This document shows, one piece after another, positions 1 to 7,056 of a DNA stretch of 10,956 nt. Positions within the stretch are counted from its first letter, which is position 1. Each line of letters starts with the position of its first letter. Below the pieces are notes generated by a model. That model was not told the origin of the DNA. It searched no databases and worked only from the letters and a program-made list of their open reading frames with translations. Both the position numbers and the translations under genes were made by a program. The stretch is from an uncultured Moraxella sp. (lineage in GTDB: Bacteria > Pseudomonadota > Gammaproteobacteria > Pseudomonadales > Moraxellaceae), in assembly GCA_916720335.1 (NCBI GenBank), contig CAKAQU010000054.1:1-10956 (forward strand). Reading direction: 5' to 3'.

Positions 1-2886
1 GCGCAAGTTTTAGGCTATTCGATTAAAGATTTATTAAAAAAAATCGGTAAAATGGTGGAATTTGGTTCAATAGAATGGCAAATCTACTTAGCTATTAAAT
101 CCAAATACACCCAAGTTTATCAAAAAACATTATTTAATCGTGCAATCCGTGCATGTTACGCCATACAGCAATGTATTGCAGAGCAAAACTTAGAAGGGCA
201 AGAATCGATTGATGATAATATCGCTTATGATGGTTATACTAGCATTCATGATGGCGCCTTACTAAATTGGATGAAAAAAAATCAAATCAATCTGAAACCA
301 AAAGAAATCTTTGCTGTTTTACGTGCTTTAAATGTGCTTTTTGCGCGTCAAAATCGTTACCAATGGCAGATTGAACCCACACATGAAGTTAAAAATCGTT
401 TAAAACAAGAAGACAAGACACATAGCTGGACATCGTGGCTTGAAATTGCTGAAGAAAATCACCGAAATTTAGAAGAGCTTTTTGAATATTTACAAAGTCA
501 TATGCCCGATAAAAAAGGCGCATTAGAATACTTTGATTTACATGATTTGGCTTTGACATTGCAGCTTAGTTGCTATGACACATTGCTAAGATTGCAAACG
601 CTGCAAAATTTAAACATTATTGAGCTTTCATGCCTTGATGGCTCAAATGAGCTGGTGTTTTTTGTAGAAAAAGGCACAAAAACCAAATTGCATTCAGATG
701 TTGCTTATCAGTATTTAAAAGAGCATTACGATGAACGTTGTCAAAAGATTCATGTATTGTATCACTGGCTAAAAGAAAATAATTCTGACATCAAAAGACA
801 GATGTTAGAAGATTATTTTCGTTATGGTATGCAAAAAATCGTACAAAAATATTTGCCAGAGGATGTGGATTCAACCAAGCCTTATTTAAAAAACTATCGT
901 CAGCTTATTTTACCCTCTTGGTTAAGTAACACTCAAAGAAGCATCATCACCAACACCAGTCGCGCATCTCTAGTGCTAGCAGGACCTGGTTCGGGAAAAA
1001 CCACAGTTGTGGTGCATCGAGTGGCGTATTTATTGATGCAGGAAAATATTGACCCGCAAAAAATACTGATTTTAGCTTACAATCGCATGGCGGTGTATGA
1101 GTTAAGAGCACGACTAAAAAAACTGGTGGATAAACATGCAAATGGCGTTACCATCACCACGTTTCATGGGCTTGCAAGAAGTATCATTGACCGCAATGAA
1201 AATGATGTATCTCAAGAAGAATTAGCTCCCATTATCAATCACTTAAAAGATGGTAATAAAACCCATAACAATAAACTCATGAGCGAATTAGAAGATGCCG
1301 CTCGTTATATTTGGTTGATTGATGAGGCAATACGCACTTTAAAAGAAGATCCTAAGTTTTTCCAATATATTATGGTTGATGAATTTCAAGATGTGGATGA
1401 AAAACAATACACCATGATTGGCATGCTTGCTGATTTAAAAATGGTGGATGATGAAGAGCAACATACTGAAAATACTCAAAAATTAGATAAAATAACAGCG
1501 AATAAGGATAATTATGAACAGCAAGGCTATTTGATGGTGGTGGGCGATGATGACCAAAATTTATATGAATGGCGCGGAGCCAGTGTGCGTTTTATTCAAG
1601 AATTTGAAAAAAATTATCACATTACCGACAGTCAAAAATTTTATTTATTGGAAAATTATCGCAGCAGCTGTGATATTGTTGAGCTGGCAAATGCCTTCAT
1701 TGAGCAATCAATACCTCAAAAAAATCGCTTAAAAACTCCTGAGCATGCAGTCATTGCTAAAGGCGACAATCCCAATATGGGCATTCGTTTTGGCGGGTTT
1801 GAGCAACCAAAAGGCATTGATATGGCATACTGGTTAAGCTGTGATATTGCTCAGAAACTTAAAAATATGACAGAAACGGGTGAAAAACAAAGCATTGCCG
1901 TACTTGCGCCAAGATGGGAAATTTTTGACGCTATTCAACATTATTTGCAGATAGAAGGTATTGAAAGTCAGCGTTTTAATGAGCAGGAAAATCGCTTGTT
2001 GCCAGCCAATAGCGTGATTGGAAGGGCGCTGCAAAGTTATATTATGAGCCTGACCGATGAGAAAGCAAGGGAATTTTTGGATGACCTAAATCAAAGTGGG
2101 GTAATAAAAGTTTTGGAAGCGTGGCGAAAAAAATATAATTTTAACCCACTGGATAACGCTTGGCAGGCAATTTTACATAATGTATCTAAAGTATCATTAT
2201 TTAATTTAGACAATTTATTAACTGCTATTAAAACCGCTGAATACGACAATGATAAAGCGGTATCACTGATTACTTATTACAGCGCTAAGGGCATGGAATT
2301 TGACCACGTTTATGTTGTTGATGATAGAAATTACTTTGCTGATAATTTGGGTGATTTTCGTTCATTGTATGTAGCATTAACACGGGCAAAACATTCTTTA
2401 ACCATCTTACAAAACAAAGAACAATATAATCGGGTTTTATGTGATTTACTTTATAAAAATAAAATGGGCGAAATAATGCAAATTAATTTGGTAGAAAACC
2501 CCAAATTTTTGCAGTTTAATCGGTATTTAACATTAAAAGAAATCCATTTAACACCATCTGAATTAACAAAAGATGATGACGCAAGAGCTTTTATTCCACA
2601 GACCTTTGCTAAAGATTGGGGGTGTAATACGGTGGATTTAAGTCAAGTTTTTAAAAATGACCACGGTCAGGGTTTTTATTCTAAAAAGAATAGGCTTTTG
2701 GTAAAGTTTTCTAATTATTTTAAAAAAGAGCCTTACGCTGCAGATGTAAAAATTTTAAGTTTTACCACAACCTATTATTTTCAGCGTGAATTGAGCTATT
2801 ATCAGCAAGTCGGTTACAACGGCAACGAGCGAGAACATTGCCTAATTATACCGTTTGTAACCATTATTAAGCCGCTAAATCGTTAA
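1..2886 (+). CDS. RecQ-type/UvrD-type fusion helicase, C-terminal part (5' end off the window)
   Basis: ATP-dependent DNA helicase, probably acting in repair or recombination. The frame is open from base 1, so the ATG at 52 is unlikely to be the true start; 961 codons are visible. Codons ~1-310 lack Walker motifs. They contain a winged-helix-like stretch (~180-220) and a segment near 290 (RQMLEDYF) reminiscent of the end of a RecQ core. A full superfamily 1A motor follows: Walker A GPGSGKT (328-334), motif Ia ILAYNRMA, Ib TTFHGLA, Walker B DEFQD (460-464), motif III GDDDQNLYEWRG (515-526), motif IV ENYRSS, motif V YYSAKGMEF (759-767), motif VI LYVALTRAKH (789-798). A charged linker (~482-512) separates motifs II and III. 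The last ~130 residues match nothing I recognise. From memory, proteobacteria have ~1,700-residue RecQ helicases with a UvrD-like C-terminal half and the same LAYNR motif, so the missing N-terminus is probably a RecQ DEAD/helicase-C module. The SF1 assignment is firm; the RecQ half is inferred. Confidence 0.88.
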   Translation, partial: AQVLGYSIKDLLKKIGKMVEFGSIEWQIYLAIKSKYTQVYQKTLFNRAIRACYAIQQCIAEQNLEGQESIDDNIAYDGYTSIHDGALLNWMKKNQINLKPKEIFAVLRALNVLFARQNRYQWQIEPTHEVKNRLKQEDKTHSWTSWLEIAEENHRNLEELFEYLQSHMPDKKGALEYFDLHDLALTLQLSCYDTLLRLQTLQNLNIIELSCLDGSNELVFFVEKGTKTKLHSDVAYQYLKEHYDERCQKIHVLYHWLKENNSDIKRQMLEDYFRYGMQKIVQKYLPEDVDSTKPYLKNYRQLILPSWLSNTQRSIITNTSRASLVLAGPGSGKTTVVVHRVAYLLMQENIDPQKILILAYNRMAVYELRARLKKLVDKHANGVTITTFHGLARSIIDRNENDVSQEELAPIINHLKDGNKTHNNKLMSELEDAARYIWLIDEAIRTLKEDPKFFQYIMVDEFQDVDEKQYTMIGMLADLKMVDDEEQHTENTQKLDKITANKDNYEQQGYLMVVGDDDQNLYEWRGASVRFIQEFEKNYHITDSQKFYLLENYRSSCDIVELANAFIEQSIPQKNRLKTPEHAVIAKGDNPNMGIRFGGFEQPKGIDMAYWLSCDIAQKLKNMTETGEKQSIAVLAPRWEIFDAIQHYLQIEGIESQRFNEQENRLLPANSVIGRALQSYIMSLTDEKAREFLDDLNQSGVIKVLEAWRKKYNFNPLDNAWQAILHNVSKVSLFNLDNLLTAIKTAEYDNDKAVSLITYYSAKGMEFDHVYVVDDRNYFADNLGDFRSLYVALTRAKHSLTILQNKEQYNRVLCDLLYKNKMGEIMQINLVENPKFLQFNRYLTLKEIHLTPSELTKDDDARAFIPQTFAKDWGCNTVDLSQVFKNDHGQGFYSKKNRLLVKFSNYFKKEPYAADVKILSFTTTYYFQRELSYYQQVGYNGNEREHCLIIPFVTIIKPLNR

Positions 2887-2917
2887 TTTGCGGATGTATG
2901 TAACATAAATGACAACG

Positions 2918-4372
2918 TTAATGTAAATCAACACACCAATATTTTAAAGTGGTGTATTCATCAAGCCCATATTTAGAGCCTTCTCGCCCAAAACCTGACT
3001 GCTTGATACCGCCAAACGGGGCAACTTCGTTAGAAAGCAGTCCTGTATTTTGGGCAACCATTCCATATTCTAATTGCTCACTCATGCGCCATGCTAAAGC
3101 ATAATCTTGAGTATAAAAGTAACTGGCTAAGCCAAAATCGCTATCATTGGCAAGCGTTAAGACTTCATCTTCATCATCAAAACCAAAAATTGGCACGATG
3201 GGCGCGAAAATTTCTTCATGACTGATAAGCATTTTTGAAGTTAAATTTGTGATGATGGTTGGCTCAAAGCAGTATTGTCCAACTGGGCTGGGACTACCAC
3301 CAAGAATTAGTTTTGCGCCTTTATCTAAGGCATCTTTAAGTAGGAATTGAGTTTTTTCAAGAGCTTGCTGATTAATCAAAGTGCTAATGTCTGTATCAGG
3401 GTGTAAGCCATTTCCTAATTTTAGTTGTTGAACTTTGTTAACCAATTTGTCAATAAAGATTTCTTTAATGGTGTTTTGAATATAGATTCGGTTTGCGCAA
3501 ACACATGTCTGTCCAGCGTTACGAAATTTAGAGGCGATAAGCCCATCAACGGCTTTATCTAAGTTGGCATCCTCAAACACAATAAAGGGCGCATTACCAC
3601 CTAATTCCAAAGATAGTTTTTTTAAGCTGTCAGCGCATTCTGCCATAAGTTTTTTACCAGTCGCGGTAGAACCAGTAAAAGACAGCTTAGCAATACGTGG
3701 GTCTTTGGATAAAATAGAACCAATTTCTGATGAATGACCAGTAACAACCTGCAAAACACCATCTGGCAAGCCTGCAACTTGACCTAAATATGCCAGTGCC
3801 AATGCAGTAAAAGGCGTTTGACTGGCAGGTTTTACCAACATAGTGCAACCTGATGCCAAAGCAGGCGCGACTTTTCGGGTAATCATTGCAGCAGGAAAAT
3901 TCCAAGGCGTGATAGCTGCACAAACACCAATAGGTTGTTTTAACACCAAATAACGTTGCTGACTACTTTTGCTGGTTAAAACATCACCATCTAAGCGTTT
4001 AGCTTCTTCAGCAAACCAACGAATAAAACTATTAGCGTAGGCGATTTCACTTTTGGACTCTTTAATGGGTTTGCCTTGCTCTAACGTCATGATGGTTGCT
4101 AAATCGTCGCAATTATCATCAATCAGCTTTGCCCATTGCTGTAAAATTTGACTGCGCTGATGAGTGCTTTGGTTCGCCCAAGATTTTTGACTGGCTTTGG
4201 CATACCCAATGGCTTTTTGCACATCATGACTGGATAATGCAGGAACGCTGCCTAAAAATTGACCATCAAAAGGATTATGAACAGCGATGACATTTCCAGT
4301 GCTGGTTTGCCATTTGCCATTAATCAAACAGGCTTGTTGAAATAAAGCGGTATTTTGTAATAAAGTCATCAT
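2918..4372 (-). CDS. gabD: Succinate-semialdehyde dehydrogenase GabD
   Basis: Cytoplasmic aldehyde dehydrogenase oxidising succinate semialdehyde to succinate with NAD(P)+, the last step of the GABA shunt. The 484 residues are the normal GabD length. Visible motifs: cofactor-site ITPWNFP (154-160, oxyanion-hole Asn158), KPAS (Lys181), the FTGST turn (232-236), general-base Glu256 in LELGGN, and catalytic Cys290 in GQTCVCANR. A second cysteine two residues on (Cys292) is typical of SSADH. The C-terminal FGGIKQSGFGREGS and LDEYTTLKYWCVDL are strongly GabD-like. The start is an ATGATG pair; the first ATG has AGG eight bases upstream. No gabT, GABA permease or regulator is adjacent, so the gene appears monocistronic. 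Its stop faces the helicase gene across 31 bp. A related aldehyde dehydrogenase with a different substrate cannot be excluded, but the C-terminus favours GabD. Confidence 0.9.
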   Translation of the reverse strand: MMTLLQNTALFQQACLINGKWQTSTGNVIAVHNPFDGQFLGSVPALSSHDVQKAIGYAKASQKSWANQSTHQRSQILQQWAKLIDDNCDDLATIMTLEQGKPIKESKSEIAYANSFIRWFAEEAKRLDGDVLTSKSSQQRYLVLKQPIGVCAAITPWNFPAAMITRKVAPALASGCTMLVKPASQTPFTALALAYLGQVAGLPDGVLQVVTGHSSEIGSILSKDPRIAKLSFTGSTATGKKLMAECADSLKKLSLELGGNAPFIVFEDANLDKAVDGLIASKFRNAGQTCVCANRIYIQNTIKEIFIDKLVNKVQQLKLGNGLHPDTDISTLINQQALEKTQFLLKDALDKGAKLILGGSPSPVGQYCFEPTIITNLTSKMLISHEEIFAPIVPIFGFDDEDEVLTLANDSDFGLASYFYTQDYALAWRMSEQLEYGMVAQNTGLLSNEVAPFGGIKQSGFGREGSKYGLDEYTTLKYWCVDLH

Positions 4373-4422
4373 GACGCGTACCTAAATTAAATACTGAAGT
4401 TTGTTTAGTATATTGCCTTTAG

Positions 4423-4428
4423 ATTATA
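4423..4428 (-). promoter_or_regulatory. Probable -10 box of the gabD promoter
   Basis: On the minus strand this is a perfect TATAAT, 50 bases upstream of the gabD start, predicting a start of transcription near 4416. I see no good TTGACA-like -35 at 16-18 bases, so the promoter may be weak or need an activator. It lies in the 220 bp gap between gabD and the yajQ terminator, where no gene is visible. Confidence 0.45.
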
Positions 4429-4498
4429 ACAAATTTCTTATTTGTAATGATGATTTTAAAATAGTGATTTAAAAATAATAGGTTAAAATAAACTTCAT

Positions 4499-4530
4499 AA
4501 AAAAGACATGGTTAATTATGATTAACCATG
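4499..4530 (-). terminator. Rho-independent terminator of the pyrC-rnt-yajQ operon
   Basis: CATGGTTAAT (4507-4516) and ATTAACCATG (4521-4530) form a perfect 10 bp stem with a 4-base loop. On the minus strand the stem is followed two bases later by six Ts (4504-4499). It sits 62 bases past the yajQ stop and before the gabD promoter, where an operon-end terminator belongs. The stem has only three G-C pairs, which fits an AT-rich genome but may make it leaky. Confidence 0.75.
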
Positions 4531-4592
4531 CCTGATATTTTATTGAATCAACATTAAAAAAAGCAATTTATCTAAAAATGACTGAAACAATA

Positions 4593-5081
4593 TTAATCTT
4601 TAAAATTATTAAACTGCAAAGGCACTCCAAACGATTTTTCTTTTAAAAATGCCATAACTGCTTGCAGATTATCTTTTTTCTTGTCATTAACGCGAATTTT
4701 ATCGCCTTGAATGCTAACCGAAGCCTTTAAGTCGGATTCTTTAATGGCTTTGGCAATCTTTTTGGCACTGTCGCTGTCTAGACCATCTTTTAATTTAATC
4801 AGCTGTTTTGTGCTTTTTCCCGAAGCTGTCTTGTCTTCTGGTTCTAAAGATTGTAAATCTACACCACGTTTAATTAATTGTTTTTCAAAAATTGCGTATA
4901 CATTTTCTGCTTGCAATTCATTATCAGCGGTAATAGTAACGGTTTTATTTTTTTCATTTAATTCAACATGAATGTCACTACCTTTAAAATCAAAACGTGT
5001 GGCAATCTCTTTTTGAGTGTTGCCAATGGCGTTTTTAACTTCTATTAATTGCAGTTCTGAAACAATATCAAATGAAGGCAT
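4593..5081 (-). CDS. yajQ: YajQ family nucleotide-binding protein
   Basis: Small cytoplasmic protein of the YajQ (UPF0234) family. Members bind nucleic acid or nucleotides, and a Xanthomonas homologue is a cyclic di-GMP-binding virulence effector; the Pseudomonas member affects phage phi6 transcription. The 162 residues match the usual length of about 163. The N-terminus MPSFDIVSE, the ATRFDFKGS segment (residues 27-35) and a C-terminal KEKSFGVPLQFNNFKD are family hallmarks. Start support: AAGGA lies six bases before the ATG (5088-5092). It follows rnt by only 34 bp, has no visible promoter of its own, and is followed by a clear terminator, so it is likely the last gene of the pyrC operon. 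The family assignment is firm; cyclic di-GMP binding here is inference from relatives. Confidence 0.92.
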   Translation of the reverse strand: MPSFDIVSELQLIEVKNAIGNTQKEIATRFDFKGSDIHVELNEKNKTVTITADNELQAENVYAIFEKQLIKRGVDLQSLEPEDKTASGKSTKQLIKLKDGLDSDSAKKIAKAIKESDLKASVSIQGDKIRVNDKKKDNLQAVMAFLKEKSFGVPLQFNNFKD

Positions 5082-5115
5082 ATAATTTCCTTAAAAAACA
5101 ATTTTCATAAAATAA

Positions 5116-5787
5116 TCATTCATTGTTGTCATTTTCATCAGTTTGACCATGTTGCTCAATCAGCATTGAGGTGTGATTAAAAATATGACAAAAAAGTTCA
5201 GCGGTTTTTTGAGTATCATACAAAGCAGAATGGGCATTGTTATTATCAAAATCAATCCCCGCCAAAATGCACGCTCGAGCCAAAACCGTATGCCCTAAAG
5301 CCAGCGCTGAAAGACTTGCGGTATCAAGCACGCTAAAGGTATGAAATGGTGAGTGATTTTTGCTATTGGTGCGAGTAATAGCGGCATTGACAAAACCTAA
5401 ATCAAAATGCGCATTATGCCCAACTAAAATACACTGACGACAGCCATGCTGTTTTTTGAGCTCTTTTAGCGTTTTAAAAATTCGGCGCAAAGCTTTTTTT
5501 TCATCTTCAGCAATGGCTTTGCGAAATGGGCTGTTTGGGTTGATTCCTGTAAATTCCAAAGAAGATTTTTCAAGATTTGCCCCAACAAAAGGCTCAATAT
5601 GAGCATTTAGAGCCTCACCTTGATACAGCTTGCCTTCTTCATTCATTAAAATTGGCACGCAAGCAATTTCAAGTAAGGCATCCGTGCTAGCGTTAAATCC
5701 TGCAGTTTCTACATCCACCACTACAGGCATAAATCCGCGAAATCGTTCTGCAAGTGATGTTTTTGATGGCGTGTTAGGCTGGGTCAT
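5116..5787 (-). CDS. rnt: Ribonuclease T
   Basis: DEDDh-family 3'-5' exoribonuclease that trims tRNA and other stable RNA 3' ends, acting as a dimer in the cytoplasm. With the ATG at 5787 it is 223 residues. The acidic catalytic set is complete: Asp25 and Glu27 (VVDVET), Asp129 (GHNAHFDLGF), His186 and Asp191 (AHSALYDTQKTA). The stretch SLAERFRGFMPVVVDVETAGFN is typical of RNase T. Start choice: a TTG four codons upstream (5799) is also in frame, but its bases form part of the GGAG Shine-Dalgarno of the ATG, and that ATG overlaps the pyrC TGA as ATGA. The acidic, Asn-rich C-terminal tail is slightly extended. The gene is translationally coupled to pyrC, an arrangement I recall from Pseudomonas as well. 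Confidence 0.95.
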   Translation of the reverse strand: MTQPNTPSKTSLAERFRGFMPVVVDVETAGFNASTDALLEIACVPILMNEEGKLYQGEALNAHIEPFVGANLEKSSLEFTGINPNSPFRKAIAEDEKKALRRIFKTLKELKKQHGCRQCILVGHNAHFDLGFVNAAITRTNSKNHSPFHTFSVLDTASLSALALGHTVLARACILAGIDFDNNNAHSALYDTQKTAELFCHIFNHTSMLIEQHGQTDENDNNE

Positions 5788-6839
5788 TGTATGCTCCAAG
5801 ACAGCGTTTGACCTGCCAAAAGTGGTGTTAAAGTTTTTCCGTCAAGATAAGGATAATTTTGAGGAACAATTTGTTCTTGCTTAACCAGTGTAATGGTGCC
5901 GGTATTGATGGGGAATCCATAAAATTCTGCTCCAAAGCGACTGGCAAAATTTTCAAGTTTGTCCAAAGCATGAACGCTTTCAAATGCTTGAGCGTAAAGT
6001 GGTAGCGCATGAACTGCCGAATAACAACCAGCACAGCCGCAAGATGCTTCTTTGGTATGAGTGGCATGTGGGGCTGAATCTGTGCCTAAAAAAAACTTAC
6101 GATTGCCTGATGTGGCAACTTCCAGCAACCTTTTTTGGTGTTCGCTGCGTTTTAAGATGGGTAGGCAGTAAAAATGGGGTTTGATGCCACCAACCAACAA
6201 ATCATTACGATTAAATAATAAATGTTGTGGGGTAATTGTAGCAGCAACATTGTCTTTTTGTGCCAAACAAAAATCAGCGGCATCTTTGGTGGTGATGTGT
6301 TCCATAACGATTTTTAAATCGGGAAAATGCTTGATAATTTTGTTTAAAATTTCATCTAAAAAACGTTTTTCACGGTCAAAAATATCCACATCATTATGAG
6401 TAACTTCACCATGCGCCAAAAGTGGCAGTTCATACTTTTGCATGGCTTCAAAAACATCACTGCGACCTAAGATGTCTGTAACCCCATCGTTTGAGTTGGT
6501 GGTCGCGCCTGCTGGATATAGTTTCACGGCTGAAACAATCCCAGACTCTTTTGCTTGTTTGATGTCAATTGCACTAGTGTGGTCAGTTAAATAAAGTACC
6601 ATGCGTGGATCAAAGGTTTGCTTGCGTTCGTCTTGAATACTACTTTGATGAAGCGCGTTTAAAATACGAGCGCGATAAGCTTTGGCATCCGCTGCTGTTT
6701 TAACCGCTGGGATTAAGTTTGGCATGCAAATCACGCGATTAAAACTTTGAGCGGCATGGGGAACAGTGGTTGATAATGCGTCATTATCACGCAAATGAAT
6801 GTGCCAATCGTCAGGCTGAATGATGGTTAGACTGGTCAT
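5784..6839 (-). CDS. pyrC: Dihydroorotase, class II (PyrC)
   Basis: Zinc amidohydrolase that interconverts N-carbamoyl-aspartate and dihydroorotate, the third step of pyrimidine synthesis. At 351 residues it is close to E. coli PyrC. The metal and active-site set is complete: His13 and His15 in HIHLRD, the lysine to be carboxylated Lys106 (AVKLYPAGAT), His143 (LAHGE), His181 (MEHIT) and Asp254 (GTDSAPH). The CGCAGCYSA segment (268-276) is typical of this class. The start has only a weak Shine-Dalgarno (GAG about seven bases upstream), but no better start exists and the N-terminus matches the family. It is the first gene of the pyrC-rnt-yajQ operon. I see no attenuator-like leader in the ~20-base untranslated region, though initiation-site choice as known for enterobacterial pyrC cannot be judged here. 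Confidence 0.97.
   Translation of the reverse strand: MTSLTIIQPDDWHIHLRDNDALSTTVPHAAQSFNRVICMPNLIPAVKTAADAKAYRARILNALHQSSIQDERKQTFDPRMVLYLTDHTSAIDIKQAKESGIVSAVKLYPAGATTNSNDGVTDILGRSDVFEAMQKYELPLLAHGEVTHNDVDIFDREKRFLDEILNKIIKHFPDLKIVMEHITTKDAADFCLAQKDNVAATITPQHLLFNRNDLLVGGIKPHFYCLPILKRSEHQKRLLEVATSGNRKFFLGTDSAPHATHTKEASCGCAGCYSAVHALPLYAQAFESVHALDKLENFASRFGAEFYGFPINTGTITLVKQEQIVPQNYPYLDGKTLTPLLAGQTLSWSIQ
5794..5797 (-). promoter_or_regulatory. Ribosome-binding site that fixes the rnt start
   Basis: GGAG on the minus strand, six bases upstream of the ATG at 5787 and inside the end of pyrC. It decides for the ATG over the in-frame TTG at 5799, which overlaps this site. Confidence 0.75.
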
Positions 6840-6862
6840 GAGTTGCTCGGGATAAAATGTCT

Positions 6863-6891
6863 ATTATTTAGGGTAAACGGTATTTTGTCAA
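6863..6891 (-). promoter_or_regulatory. Sigma-70 promoter of the pyrC operon
   Basis: On the minus strand a perfect TTGACA -35 (6891-6886) is followed by a 17-base spacer and AATAAT (6868-6863), five of six matches to TATAAT. This is the best promoter in the window. Predicted transcription start is near 6856, about 17 bases before the pyrC ATG. Confidence 0.8.
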
Positions 6892-6901
6892 GTTTTGACA
6901 A
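6885..6901. repeat. Inverted repeat over the pyrC -35 box, possible operator
   Basis: TTGTCAA (6885-6891) and TTGACAA (6895-6901) form a perfect 7 bp inverted repeat with a 3-base centre. One arm contains the pyrC -35 box; the other reads TTGACA on the plus strand, towards hflX. It could bind a dimeric regulator, or simply reflect two back-to-back -35 boxes. Confidence 0.4.
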
Positions 6902-6958
6902 GCTGGGCAAAGTGATTATTTGTAAAAGGATGATTTTAGAAGAAATTGCATAAATAAA

Positions 6959-6987
6959 TTGGTTTTATCTTATGATTGGTTTACAAT
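6959..6987 (+). promoter_or_regulatory. Probable hflX promoter
   Basis: TTGGTT (6959-6964), a 17-base spacer and TACAAT (6982-6987, five of six to consensus) predict a transcription start near 6994, about 20 bases before the AGGTG at 7013-7017. This argues against translating the longer reading frame that begins at the TTG at 6959, since that start would lie upstream of its own mRNA. A second plus-strand TTGACA at 6895 lacks a convincing -10. Confidence 0.5.
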
Positions 6988-7012
6988 CTATCAAATCATT
7001 TTAAATAACAAT

Positions 7013-7056
7013 AGGTGTTTTTTTTGCAATATTTTGACAGACATGGATATTTATGA
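7013..7056 (+). other. Out-of-frame remnant of the ancestral hflX start
   Basis: AGGTG (7013-7017) is followed at six bases by a TTG start (7024) opening a 10-codon frame, MQYFDRHGYL, ending in TGA at 7054-7056. The first residues closely resemble the usual HflX N-terminus (from memory, Pseudomonas begins MFFERHGGGERA and E. coli MFDRYDAGEQA). This frame is one base off the main hflX frame, and the codons for the expected GERAVLVH strand are missing. I read it as the old start left behind by a short deletion. It overlaps the ATG at 7043, so it might still supply ribosomes by coupling. Confidence 0.55.

Noticed and set aside
2887..2917. Terminator between the helicase gene and gabD
   Set aside because: Only 4 bp stems (for example TATG/CATA) and no T-run on either strand.
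3687..3923. Alternative-frame open frame inside gabD
   Set aside because: No recognisable domain and no ribosome-binding site; gabD in the other frame is complete with all catalytic residues.
5788..5799. rnt start at the in-frame TTG at 5799
   Set aside because: The TTG overlaps the GGAG that serves the ATG at 5787, and the ATG forms the usual ATGA overlap with pyrC.
5630..5884. Plus-strand open frame across the pyrC/rnt junction
   Set aside because: Antisense to two enzymes with complete active sites; no start signals.
6959..7042. Longer hflX start at the TTG at 6959, adding 28 residues
   Set aside because: It would begin upstream of the likely mRNA start, has no Shine-Dalgarno, and its residues do not resemble any HflX N-terminus.
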